Positions 1 through 5,777 are shown, counted from the stretch's first letter. The stretch is 5,777 nt of DNA from JAMXLO01 sp041487355 (GCA_041487355.1 JBGPND010000293.1:1-5777); one strand, 5' to 3'. Numbers and translations are program-made. The notes: generated by a model not told the origin, from the sequence alone.

Positions 1-6
1 ATCGAC

Positions 7-10
7 GGAG
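7..10 (+). promoter_or_regulatory. Shine-Dalgarno that decides the amidase start
   Basis: GGAG at 7-10 touches the first in-frame ATG at 11, leaving no spacer, but lies 9 nt before the second ATG at 20. This spacing favours ATG 20 as the real start. Any promoter lies outside the window. Confidence 0.5.
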
Positions 11-19
11 ATGACCCGC

Positions 20-1474
20 ATGACCGACGCGCTGATCCGCCTGACCGCCACCGAAGCCGTCGCCCGGCTGCGGCGCCGGGAGATTTCGCCGCTCGACCTG
101 ATCGATGCCGCCGCTGCGCGCATCGCCGAGGTGGAGCCGGCGGTGAATGCGCTGCCCACGCTGTGCCTCGATCGGGCGCGCGACCATGCGAAGCGGCTGA
201 TGAACGGACAGGGTCGCGAGGCGGAAGGCGAGGCCGGCTGGCTGGCCGGGCTGCCGGTGGCGATCAAGGACCTAACCGATGTGGCCGGCGTGCGCACCAC
301 CTACGGTTCGCCGATCTTCCGCGATCACGTGCCGGCGAGGTCGCATCCGGTGGTGGAGCGGATCGAACGCAAGGGCGGCATTGTCATCGCCAAGTCGAAC
401 ACACCGGAATTCGGTGCCGGTGGCAGCACGTTCAACGAGGTGTTCGGCCGGACGCGCAACCCGTGGAACACGTCGCTGACCTGCGGCGGCTCCACCGGCG
501 GCGGCGCCGTGGCGCTGGCCACCGGCGAGGTCTGGCTGGCGCACGGTTCGGATCACGGCGGCTCGCTGCGCCGGCCGGGAACCTACTGCTCGGTGGTGGG
601 GCTGCGGCCCTCGCCCGGGCGAGTGACGCGCGGTTCGTCGAACAATCTGTTCTCGCCACTCTCGGTGCAGGGACCGATGGCGCGCAACGTTCCTGATCTC
701 GCGCTGTTCCTTGATACGATGGCCGGGCTGTGTCCGCGCGACCCACTGACCTTCGATGCGCCCGCTGTGCCGTTCGCACACGCGGTTGCCGAGGCGAAGC
801 CGCCGCGTCGCATCGCCTATACGTCGAATTACGGCGGCAGGCTGACGGTGGATCGCGAGACGCGCGAGATCTGCGAACGCGCGGTGCGGCGCTTCGAGGA
901 ACTGGGCTGCGTGATCGAGGAATACGCCCCTGATCTCGGCGCCATCGAGGAGGCGTTCATGGTGCTGCGCTCGCAGCATTTTGTCGTCGATCGCGAGCTG
1001 CAACTCCAGACGCATCGCGACCTGATCAAGCCGGACATCATCTGGAACACGGAAAAGGGTTTGGCGCAGACGCCGAGCCGGCTCGCCTGGGCCGAGCGCG
1101 AGCGCGCCGCGTTCTTCCGCCGCTTCGCTGAGATGTTCGAGACCTACGACATCTTCGTCTCGCCCAGCGCGGCGACGCCGGCGTTCGACGTGAACCTGCG
1201 CTTCCCGGAATACGTCGATGGCAGGAAGCTCACCGACTACATGGGCGCGTCGACATTGAATGCCGCGGTCACCATGACCAGTTGCCCCGCGGTGGCGGTG
1301 CCGTGCGGCTTCGACCGTTTCGGGCGTCCGATCGGCCTGCAGGTGACCGCGCCGATCCGCGGCGAGGCGCGCGCCCTCGCAGCCGCCGCGCTGTTCGAGC
1401 AGCTTGCCGGTCTGGACAAGCTGCTACCGATCGACCCGCGCGAGGGTACGGTGCCTGATCCCTCAGCGAATTGA
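20..1474 (+). CDS. Amidase-signature-family amidase
   Basis: This is a probable cytoplasmic amidohydrolase that splits a carboxamide into acid and ammonia or amine. The substrate cannot be read from the sequence. With Met1 at base 20 the protein has 484 residues, normal for the family. The amidase signature spans about residues 155-200. The catalytic triad is visible: Lys83 in PVAIKDLTD, cis-Ser158 in GGSTGGG and nucleophile Ser182 in GSDHGGSLRRPG. The 75 and 24 residue spacings equal those of fatty acid amide hydrolase (142/217/241). The C-terminal GRPIGLQVTAP segment is also typical. No signal peptide or membrane segment is seen. Small departures from the commonest motif are Thr after the cis-Ser and His182-3 (residue 179) in D-x-GGS; neither removes a catalytic residue. 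An alternative ATG at 11 adds three residues but has no usable Shine-Dalgarno spacing. A GatA role is unlikely because no gatB or gatC is adjacent. The stop lies 3 nt before a palindromic repeat. Confidence 0.93.
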   Translation: MTDALIRLTATEAVARLRRREISPLDLIDAAAARIAEVEPAVNALPTLCLDRARDHAKRLMNGQGREAEGEAGWLAGLPVAIKDLTDVAGVRTTYGSPIFRDHVPARSHPVVERIERKGGIVIAKSNTPEFGAGGSTFNEVFGRTRNPWNTSLTCGGSTGGGAVALATGEVWLAHGSDHGGSLRRPGTYCSVVGLRPSPGRVTRGSSNNLFSPLSVQGPMARNVPDLALFLDTMAGLCPRDPLTFDAPAVPFAHAVAEAKPPRRIAYTSNYGGRLTVDRETREICERAVRRFEELGCVIEEYAPDLGAIEEAFMVLRSQHFVVDRELQLQTHRDLIKPDIIWNTEKGLAQTPSRLAWAERERAAFFRRFAEMFETYDIFVSPSAATPAFDVNLRFPEYVDGRKLTDYMGASTLNAAVTMTSCPAVAVPCGFDRFGRPIGLQVTAPIRGEARALAAAALFEQLAGLDKLLPIDPREGTVPDPSAN

Positions 1475-1477
1475 CCT

Positions 1478-1569
1478 TGTCATTGCGAGGAGCGCAGCGA
1501 CGCGGCCATCCCCGGGTGGGTGCGCACCGACCACGAGATTGCCGCGTCGCTGCGCTCCTCGCAATGACA
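1478..1569. repeat. Long palindromic intergenic repeat (REP/BIME-like)
   Basis: The arms 1478-1506 and 1541-1569 are perfect reverse complements over 29 bases. The outer end of each arm reads GTCATTGCGAGGAGCGCAGC on its own strand. The 34-base centre holds a smaller palindrome, GGTGCGCACC (1519-1528), and ATC/GAT pairing next to the arms. The core resembles the dispersed CATTGCGAGGAGCG-type repeats common between genes in alphaproteobacteria; reading through it gives the familiar spurious peptides IARSAATRQS and CAPRND. It starts 3 nt after the amidase stop, a typical site for such elements. As RNA it would form a very stable hairpin that could end transcription or protect the upstream message. 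No T-run follows it, so it is not a classic intrinsic terminator. Confidence 0.88.
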
Positions 1570-1577
1570 GCGGAAGA

Positions 1578-1605
1578 TTGACCCATCGCCAACGCGTGGC
1601 ATGGT
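1578..1605 (+). promoter_or_regulatory. Weak candidate promoter for the dipeptidase gene
   Basis: TTGACC at 1578-1583 matches five of six bases of a sigma-70 -35 box. CATGGT at 1600-1605, 16 nt later, matches only three of six bases of TATAAT. A small dyad, TGGCA-TGG-TGCCA (1597-1609), overlaps the putative -10 and could be an operator or chance. A local promoter is plausible because a strong hairpin separates this gene from the amidase. The sequence match alone is weak. Confidence 0.2.
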
Positions 1606-1627
1606 GCCAACGCAGCCAACCGCCGCT

Positions 1628-1632
1628 GGAGG
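1628..1632 (+). promoter_or_regulatory. Shine-Dalgarno that decides the dipeptidase start
   Basis: GGAGG at 1628-1632 sits 7 nt before the ATG at 1640. The in-frame upstream ATG at 1601 has no purine-rich site before it, and the 13 residues it would add show no family likeness. The start at 1640 is therefore preferred. Confidence 0.85.
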
Positions 1633-1639
1633 ATCAGCC

Positions 1640-3046
1640 ATGTCCGCCCCCTCGCCCGAGACTGTCGCCGCCGTTCTGCGTCATGTGGACGCATCGCTGG
1701 AAGCCTCGCGCGGGCGGCTGTTCGACCTGCTGCGCATCGCCAGCATCAGCGCACAACCGGCCCACAGGCAGGACTGCGTGCGCGCCGCCGAATGGGTACG
1801 CGACCAGCTCGCCGGGCTCGGCTTCCGCGCCGAGGTGCGGCCGACCACCGGCCACCCCGTCGTGGTCGCGCATCACGCGGGTCCGGCCGATTACCAGGGG
1901 CCGCACGTGCTGTTCTACGGTCATTACGACGTGCAGCCGGTCGATCCGCTGGAACTCTGGACCAGCCCTCCGTTCGAGCCGCAGCTCGTCGATGGCCCGC
2001 ACGGCAAGCGCTTCGTCGCGCGCGGTGCGGTGGACGACAAGGGTCAATCGATGATGTTCATCGAGGCTCTGCGCGCCTGGAAGGAGGCGGCGGGCGGTAT
2101 CCCGGCCCGCATCACCATGCTGGTGGAAGGCGAGGAAGAGGTGGGGAGCCCTAGTCTGGAACCGTTCCTGACAGCGAACAAGAACGAACTCGCCAGTGAT
2201 CTTGCGCTAATCAGCGACACCGGCATGTGGGACGTCGATACGCCAGCGATCAGCACGATGCTGCGCGGCATGACCTACGCGCAGGTGACATTGAAGGCCG
2301 CCAACCGCGACCTGCATTCCGGCCTGTATGGCGGCTCGGCGCTGAACCCAATCAACGCGCTGACCCGCATTCTCGGTGAGCTGCAGGATGCGAACGGCCG
2401 CATCCAGTTGCCTGGGTTCTACGACAAGGTGAAAGCGGTCTCGAATGCGCAGCGCGCGCAATGGGACGCGCTTGGTTTCGATGAGCATGCGTTCCTGGGT
2501 AAGATTGGCCTTACCGCGCCGGCGGGCGAGCGCGGCTATTCAGCGCTGGAGCGGCTGTGGGCGCGGCCGACCGCCGACATCAACGGCATCTGGGGCGGCT
2601 ATACCGGGGTCGGCAGCAAGACCGTGATTCCGTCGGAGGCTTCGGCGAAGGTGTCGTTCCGCCTGGTGCCGAACCAGGATCCGAACGAGGTGATGGAGCA
2701 GTTCGAACGTTTCGTTGCCGATCGGTTGCCGCCGGGCGCGACCGTGGAATACGAGGCCCACTCCAGGACGCCCGGGATCGAGGTGAACCTCGAAAGCCCG
2801 TGGGTGCGCGCGGCGCAGGCCGTGCTGACCGAGGAATACGGCAAGCCGGCGGTGCTAATGGGATGCGGCGGCTCGATCCCGGTGGTGACGGCGCTCCGCA
2901 GCGTGCTCGGCATCGACAGCCTACTGATGGGCTTCGGCCTGGATGACGATCAGGTGCACAGCCCGAACGAGAAGTTCGAGCAGACCTGCTTCCATCACGG
3001 CATCCGCTCGCACGCCCGGTTGCTGGCGAAGTTCGCCGGAGCATGA
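1640..3046 (+). CDS. M20-family zinc dipeptidase (CNDP-like)
   Basis: This is a probable cytosolic di-zinc metallopeptidase that hydrolyses dipeptides or related N-acyl amino acids. At 468 residues it has the usual length of the carnosinase / cytosolic nonspecific dipeptidase (CNDP) branch of M20. The metal and catalytic residues are visible: His95 and Asp97 in YGHYDVQP, bridging Asp132 in ARGAVDDKGQ, general base Glu166 and ligand Glu167 in EGEEEVGS, Asp193 in LISDTGMW, and His440 in DDQVHSPNEKF. His226 in DLHSGLYGG matches the lid-domain His that completes the active site across the dimer. The numbering runs almost in step with mammalian CNDP2 (99/132/166/167/195/228/445). Residues about 205-380 form the lid/dimerisation domain, and catalytic segments flank it. 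No signal peptide is seen. The 3' end overlaps the nominal fetA ATG by 4 nt. The exact substrate is unknown; a carbamoylase or deacetylase role is less likely given the CNDP-type motifs. Confidence 0.93.
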   Translation: MSAPSPETVAAVLRHVDASLEASRGRLFDLLRIASISAQPAHRQDCVRAAEWVRDQLAGLGFRAEVRPTTGHPVVVAHHAGPADYQGPHVLFYGHYDVQPVDPLELWTSPPFEPQLVDGPHGKRFVARGAVDDKGQSMMFIEALRAWKEAAGGIPARITMLVEGEEEVGSPSLEPFLTANKNELASDLALISDTGMWDVDTPAISTMLRGMTYAQVTLKAANRDLHSGLYGGSALNPINALTRILGELQDANGRIQLPGFYDKVKAVSNAQRAQWDALGFDEHAFLGKIGLTAPAGERGYSALERLWARPTADINGIWGGYTGVGSKTVIPSEASAKVSFRLVPNQDPNEVMEQFERFVADRLPPGATVEYEAHSRTPGIEVNLESPWVRAAQAVLTEEYGKPAVLMGCGGSIPVVTALRSVLGIDSLLMGFGLDDDQVHSPNEKFEQTCFHHGIRSHARLLAKFAGA

Positions 3047-3741
3047 ATCCGTACACCTCTCCCGCAATGCGGGAGAGGGCCTGCCCCTGGGCTTCGACCC
3101 GGAGGTCGGCGCGCACGGGCGCGCCGAGTGAGGGAGACGCCGCACGGCTGCGCATCGTCAAGCTGCGGAGCCACCTCGCCGGCCCGTTCGATCTGACCCT
3201 CGCCGCCGGCGAGTGCGTCGCCATCGCTGGACCCTCGGGCTCGGGCAAGAGCCTGTTCCTGCGCATGATCGCCGACCTCGATCCCAACCAGGGCGAGGTG
3301 TTTCTCGACGAGCGCGAGCGCCGGAGCTTTTCGCCAGCGGCGTGGCGCCACCGTGTCATCTACAACGCCGCCGAACCCGGCTGGTGGAGCGAAAGCGTTG
3401 CCGACCACTTCCGCGGTGAGGCGATGGAATTCGCGCGCGCGATGGCCCCGCGACTTGGGCTCGCTCTCAGCCTGCTCGACGGGCCGGTGGTGCGGCTCTC
3501 CACCGGCGAGCGCCAACGCCTGGCGCTGATCCGCGCCCTGGCGCTCGCCTCGCCGGTGCTGCTGCTCGACGAACCGACCGGCGCGCTGGATGAGGAGAGC
3601 TCACAGCGCGTGGAAGCCTTGCTGCGCGAGCGGCTCGCCGACGGCACCGCTATTGTCATGGTCACCCACAGCCCGCAGCAGGCCGCCCGGCTCGGTCATC
3701 GACATCTGCAAATGGCAGCCCGGCACCTGGTGCCGGCATGA
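3043..3741 (+). CDS. fetA: FetA-like ABC exporter ATPase subunit
   Basis: This is the ATPase of a FetAB/YbbLM-type ABC transporter, acting at the inner face of the cytoplasmic membrane with the membrane protein encoded next. In the 232-residue reading Walker A is GPSGSGKS (63-70), the signature is LSTGERQRL (152-160), Walker B with the catalytic Glu is VLLLDEPT (172-179), the D-loop is ALDEES (181-186), and the switch His is His209 in VTHS. The Q-loop is unusual: where E. coli FetA has YCAQTP this protein has YNAAEP (107-112), with Ala in place of Gln. The family fold begins near residue 36 (LRIVKL). The first ~35 residues are encoded by a palindromic repeat and look non-native. ATG 3043 overlaps the dipeptidase stop but has GGAG only 1 nt upstream; ATG 3067 has none. 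A CTG at 3148, 12 nt after GAGGGA, fits the family boundary but would be a rare start. The start is therefore unresolved. The identity rests on fold motifs plus the adjacent FetB. Confidence 0.85.
   Translation: MNPYTSPAMRERACPWASTRRSARTGAPSEGDAARLRIVKLRSHLAGPFDLTLAAGECVAIAGPSGSGKSLFLRMIADLDPNQGEVFLDERERRSFSPAAWRHRVIYNAAEPGWWSESVADHFRGEAMEFARAMAPRLGLALSLLDGPVVRLSTGERQRLALIRALALASPVLLLDEPTGALDEESSQRVEALLRERLADGTAIVMVTHSPQQAARLGHRHLQMAARHLVPA
3056..3134. repeat. Multi-hairpin palindromic repeat at the fetA 5' end
   Basis: Three hairpins stand in a row. CCTCTCCCGC/GCGGGAGAGG (3056-3065 with 3069-3078) has a 3-base loop. CGACC/GGTCG (3095-3099 with 3104-3108) has the loop CGGA. GCGCGC/GCGCGC (3109-3114 with 3119-3124) has the loop ACGG, and the element closes with GTGAGGG at 3128-3134. 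This order, CTCTCCCGC...GCGGGAGAGGG...GTGAGGG, matches a dispersed intergenic repeat class I know from alpha- and other proteobacteria. It starts 10 nt after the dipeptidase stop, so it probably lies in what was the gap before fetA. It reads through in the fetA frame without a stop. Confidence 0.75.
3720..3736. repeat. 17-nt perfect palindrome just before the fetB start
   Basis: CCGGCACC-T-GGTGCCGG has perfect 8-base arms around a single T and ends 1 nt before the fetB ATG. It lies in the last codons of fetA. No clear Shine-Dalgarno is seen for fetB, so fetB probably depends on ribosomes finishing fetA, which would melt this hairpin. An operator role is possible but unsupported. A short GC-rich palindrome can also arise by chance. 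Confidence 0.4.
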
Positions 3742-4553
3742 ACCCGATCCTGTTGACCCCGGTCGACCTCGCGATCGCCTCGGTGCTGATCGTGCTGGAC
3801 GGCGTGCTGTCGCTCGTGCTGCGGCTCGGATTGCACCGCCAGCTCGCCTGGGCGGCGCTGCGCATGGTCGTACAGCTCGTGCTGATCGGCTTCATCCTGC
3901 GCTGGGTCTTCGCCATCGCTTCGCCACTGGTCACTCTGGCGGTGATACTGGTGATGGTGGCGATCGCCGGACGCGAGGTGGCGGCGCGGCCGGAACAGCG
4001 GCTCGGCCGCTTCGGCAACTATGCGGTCGGCGCCTCGGCGGTCGCCATCGCCACCTTCCTGACCGCCATCCTGGCTCTCACCACCGCGATCCGCCCGCAG
4101 CCCTGGTACGATCCGCACTATGCCGTGCCGCTCGCCGGCATCGTGCTCGGTAACGTGCTGAACGGCGCATCGATTGCGCTCGACTCGCTGCTTGGCGGCG
4201 TGGTGCGCGAACGCTCGGCGATCGAGGCGCAGCTTGCCCTCGGTGCCAGCTTCCGCCAGGCGATGCGCGGCCTGATCCGCGGCTCGGTGCGGCGCGCGCT
4301 GCTGCCGATCATCAACCAGATGTCGGCCGCCGGCGTCGTCACCCTGCCCGGCATCATGACCGGACAGATCCTGGCGGGGATGGATCCGCTGGAGGCGGCG
4401 AAATACCAGATCCTGCTGATCTTCCTGCTTTCGGGCGGCAGTGGCCTCGCGGCCGTCGCTGTGGTTTATCTTGCGGCCATGCGGCTGACCGATGAACGCC
4501 AACGCCTGCGCATCGACCGGTTGACCGCCAAGGCAAAGGGATCACGCCCATGA
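3738..4553 (+). CDS. fetB: FetB-like (UPF0014) ABC transporter membrane subunit
   Basis: This is the membrane-spanning partner of the FetA-like ATPase, placed in the cytoplasmic membrane. The E. coli FetAB system is implicated in iron export and resistance to oxidative stress; the substrate here is inferred from family only. The 271 residues are slightly longer than E. coli FetB (259). Hydrophobic segments lie at about 10-30, 38-60, 62-78, 97-117, 128-150, 192-215 and 224-248. Family landmarks are PLAGIVLGNVLNG (131-143), the cytoplasmic LALGASFRQAMRGLIRGSVR (166-185), which likely contacts the ATPase, and VTLPGIMTGQILAGMDP followed by KYQILLIFLL (201-231). These align closely with the E. coli LSLGATPKQA, SLPGMMSGLIFAGIDP and KYQIMVTFML segments. 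The start overlaps the fetA stop as ATGA, and the end overlaps the next gene the same way, so all three are probably co-translated. No substrate-binding protein gene is nearby, which fits an exporter. Confidence 0.92.
   Translation: MNPILLTPVDLAIASVLIVLDGVLSLVLRLGLHRQLAWAALRMVVQLVLIGFILRWVFAIASPLVTLAVILVMVAIAGREVAARPEQRLGRFGNYAVGASAVAIATFLTAILALTTAIRPQPWYDPHYAVPLAGIVLGNVLNGASIALDSLLGGVVRERSAIEAQLALGASFRQAMRGLIRGSVRRALLPIINQMSAAGVVTLPGIMTGQILAGMDPLEAAKYQILLIFLLSGGSGLAAVAVVYLAAMRLTDERQRLRIDRLTAKAKGSRP
4535..4541 (+). promoter_or_regulatory. Shine-Dalgarno of the CBS-BON gene
   Basis: AAAGGGA at 4535-4541 lies inside the 3' end of fetB, 8 nt before the ATG at 4550. It gives the overlapping gene its own initiation site besides coupling to fetB. 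Confidence 0.6.
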
Positions 4554-5263
4554 ACGCCAGCGATGTCATGACCCGCAACGTCATCTCGGTTGCACCGGAT
4601 GCGACTGTGGCGGACGCGGTCGAGCTGATGCTCGATCGGGGCATTTCCGGGCTGTTCGTCGTGGACACCGCCGGCGTGCTGGCCGGCATCGTGACCGAGG
4701 GCGACCTGCTGCGCCGCGACGAACTGGGCACCGAGCGTCGCCGATCCTGGTGGCTGCGGCTGATCGCCTCGCCGGGCCGGCAGGCAGCGGACTTCACCCG
4801 CACGCATGGCCGCAAGGTCGCCGACGTGATGACGCGCGATGTGGTCAGCGTGGATGCCGATGCCGCGCTCGAGGAAATCGTCGCGCTGATGGAGGAGCAT
4901 CGCATCAAGCGCGTGCCCGTGCTGCAGGGCGATCGCGTGGTCGGCGTGGTCAGCCGCGCGGACCTGTTGCGCGCATTGTCCGTTGCGGCACGCGGCAGCG
5001 GGGGATCGGCGCCGGACGACAGGACGATACGCGATCGCATCCTGGATACGCTTACCAAGGAGCCGTGGGCGCCGCGGACGACGCTGAACGTCACCGTGGT
5101 GAATGGCGTCGTCGATCTGTGGGGGACCATCGGCAACGACCAGGAGCGCCGCGCGATCTGCGTGATTGCGGAGAACACGCCTGGCGTGACCAAGGTGATC
5201 GACCATCTGGTGTTCGTCGAGGCCTACACCGGCACGGTGATCGAAGCGCCGCCGGAGGGTTGA
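4550..5263 (+). CDS. Tandem CBS domain protein with C-terminal BON domain
   Basis: This is a 237-residue soluble protein, probably a cytoplasmic sensor or regulator, of unproven function. CBS1 spans about 1-58 and ends ISGLFVVDTAGVLAGIVTEG; CBS2 spans about 88-145 with IKRVPVLQGDRVVGVVSRAD. Both carry the S/T-x-x-D ribose-binding motif (Thr49-Asp52 and Ser135-Asp138), so binding of an adenine nucleotide such as AMP, ATP or SAM is likely. Between them is a basic, Trp-containing linker (about 60-88). Residues about 157-224 form a BON domain with the usual NGVVDLWGTIGNDQERRAIC strand-turn-helix pattern. No signal peptide is present, so the BON domain, often seen in envelope proteins, is probably cytoplasmic here. 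The ATG overlaps the fetB stop by 4 nt. I infer that it may tune the FetAB transporter according to nucleotide level, as CBS domains do within some ABC importers (OpuA). A general stress role unrelated to transport is the main alternative. Confidence 0.93.
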   Translation: MNASDVMTRNVISVAPDATVADAVELMLDRGISGLFVVDTAGVLAGIVTEGDLLRRDELGTERRRSWWLRLIASPGRQAADFTRTHGRKVADVMTRDVVSVDADAALEEIVALMEEHRIKRVPVLQGDRVVGVVSRADLLRALSVAARGSGGSAPDDRTIRDRILDTLTKEPWAPRTTLNVTVVNGVVDLWGTIGNDQERRAICVIAENTPGVTKVIDHLVFVEAYTGTVIEAPPEG

Positions 5264-5290
5264 GCAACTCTGCGTACACCGACTGACAGC

Positions 5291-5297
5291 AAGGAGG
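5291..5297 (+). promoter_or_regulatory. Consensus Shine-Dalgarno of the SDR gene
   Basis: AAGGAGG at 5291-5297 is a full anti-16S match, 4 nt before the ATG at 5302. It is the strongest ribosome site in the window and suggests well-expressed, independent initiation. The 38-nt gap before the gene holds no convincing promoter or terminator. Confidence 0.85.
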
Positions 5298-5301
5298 TCC
5301 C

Positions 5302-5777
5302 ATGAACATCCGCTTCGACGGCAAGACCGTCGCCGTCACCGGTGCGGGACATGGTTTCGGTCGGTGCATCGCACAGACCTTCGCGCGTCTCGGGGCGCGC
5401 GTGTTCGTCACCGATATCTCCGCCGACGAACTGGCGGAAACCGCGGCTGACGGCGGCATCACCACCAAGGTCGTCGACCTGCGCGACCGTGCCGCCGGAA
5501 CCGCCTGGATACGTCAGATCGAGACCCAGACCGGCGGGCCGATCTCGGTCCTGGTCAACAATGCCGGCGGCGTTGGCGGACAGGGGCCGAAGCCGCTGGA
5601 AGAGGTGTCCGACGAAGACTGGAACATCCTGTTCGACATCAACGTCAACGCCGCCTTCACCCTGTGCCGCGCCGCCGCGCCGGCGATGAAGCGCGCCGGT
5701 GGCGGGCGCATCGTCAACACCAGCTCAGGCGCCGGGCTGCAGCCGTCGCTCACCGGCATCCAGGCCTATTGCAGCGC
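5302..5777 (+). CDS. Short-chain dehydrogenase/reductase, 3' end cut off
   Basis: This is an NAD(P)-dependent oxidoreductase with a Rossmann fold, of which 158 complete codons are in the window; the family usually has about 250. The cofactor glycine motif is TGAGHGFG (13-20). An acidic residue at the end of the second strand, Asp38 in FVTDIS, favours NAD(H) over NADP(H). Asp59 in VVDLRD fits the adenine-contact position. NNAG (86-89), Asn114 in INVNAAF, Ser142 in VNTSSGAG and Tyr156 in QAYCSA give three of the four catalytic tetrad members; the Lys expected four residues after the Tyr falls just past the window edge. The protein looks like the classical SDR (FabG-like) type, but the short neighbourhood does not indicate a fatty-acid role and the substrate is unknown. 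It could belong to the upstream operon or begin a new unit. Confidence 0.92.
   Translation, partial: MNIRFDGKTVAVTGAGHGFGRCIAQTFARLGARVFVTDISADELAETAADGGITTKVVDLRDRAAGTAWIRQIETQTGGPISVLVNNAGGVGGQGPKPLEEVSDEDWNILFDINVNAAFTLCRAAAPAMKRAGGGRIVNTSSGAGLQPSLTGIQAYCS

Noticed and set aside
272..1015. Open frame of 247 codons on the - strand inside the amidase gene
   Set aside because: It is rich in Arg, Ala and His, has no recognisable domain, and fully overlaps a well-supported gene. GC-rich genes commonly leave antisense frames open.
1478..1569. Classic intrinsic terminator for the amidase
   Set aside because: The stem is far longer than usual and no T-run follows it. A terminating effect remains possible, but it is better described as a dispersed palindromic repeat.
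1597..1609. Sigma-54 promoter or NtrC-type site suggested by TGGCA
   Set aside because: The TGGCAC-N5-TTGC pattern is not met: there is no TTGC at the required distance.
1269..1694. Open frame on the - strand across the amidase-dipeptidase gap
   Set aside because: It contains the IARSAATRQS and CAPRND peptides produced when the palindromic repeat is read through. It is a known type of false gene.
1404..2054. Open frame of 216 codons on the + strand spanning the gap and the dipeptidase 5' end
   Set aside because: It crosses the repeat, lies out of frame with both flanking genes, and has a Cys/Arg/Pro-rich sequence with no family likeness.
1478..3134. CRISPR array or toxin-antitoxin locus around the palindromes
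   Set aside because: The two elements differ in sequence, there are no regularly spaced units, and no cas or small toxin gene is visible.
3696..4502. Open frame of 268 codons on the - strand opposite fetB
   Set aside because: The product is Gln/Asp/Arg/His-rich, as expected from the antisense of a hydrophobic membrane protein gene. No motif or ribosome site supports it.
4354..5193. Open frame of 279 codons on the - strand opposite the CBS-BON gene
   Set aside because: Its low-complexity Ser/Arg/Thr composition and full overlap with a clear two-domain gene mark it as an antisense artefact.

Overview
The window is a GC-rich, densely packed stretch of bacterial chromosome with six protein genes, all on the + strand. 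Codon use, the 4-nt ATGA gene overlaps and two kinds of intergenic palindromic repeat suggest an alphaproteobacterium. A Rhodospirillales/Acetobacteraceae-type genome is my best guess, held only moderately because no rRNA or other marker gene is present.

Layout. (1) 20-1474: an amidase-signature-family hydrolase with an intact Lys/cis-Ser/Ser triad. (2) 1475-1639: the only sizeable gene-free gap, mostly filled by a near-perfect long inverted repeat (1478-1569), followed by a weak possible promoter. (3) 1640-3046: an M20 zinc dipeptidase of the carnosinase / cytosolic nonspecific dipeptidase type, with all metal ligands present. (4) 3043-3741 and 3738-4553: the ATPase and membrane subunit of a FetAB (YbbL/YbbM, UPF0014) ABC transporter, a family linked to iron export in E. 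coli. A second palindromic repeat (3056-3134) lies inside the nominal 5' end of the ATPase gene, so its true start is uncertain. (5) 4550-5263: a soluble protein with two CBS domains and a C-terminal BON domain, overlapping fetB by 4 nt. (6) 5302 to the window end: a short-chain dehydrogenase/reductase with a strong Shine-Dalgarno, cut off just after its catalytic Tyr.

The amidase and dipeptidase are plausible cytoplasmic amide and peptide hydrolases. fetA, fetB and the CBS-BON gene appear translationally coupled and form the most coherent unit: an exporter-like ABC pair with a likely adenine-nucleotide-sensing partner. The SDR follows after 38 nt, with no terminator visible between. The points most worth a second look are the fetA-fetB-CBS/BON coupling, the missing Q-loop glutamine in FetA, and the repeat that seems to have supplied the 5' end of the fetA reading frame. 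I see no CRISPR array, tRNA, insertion sequence or phage gene.
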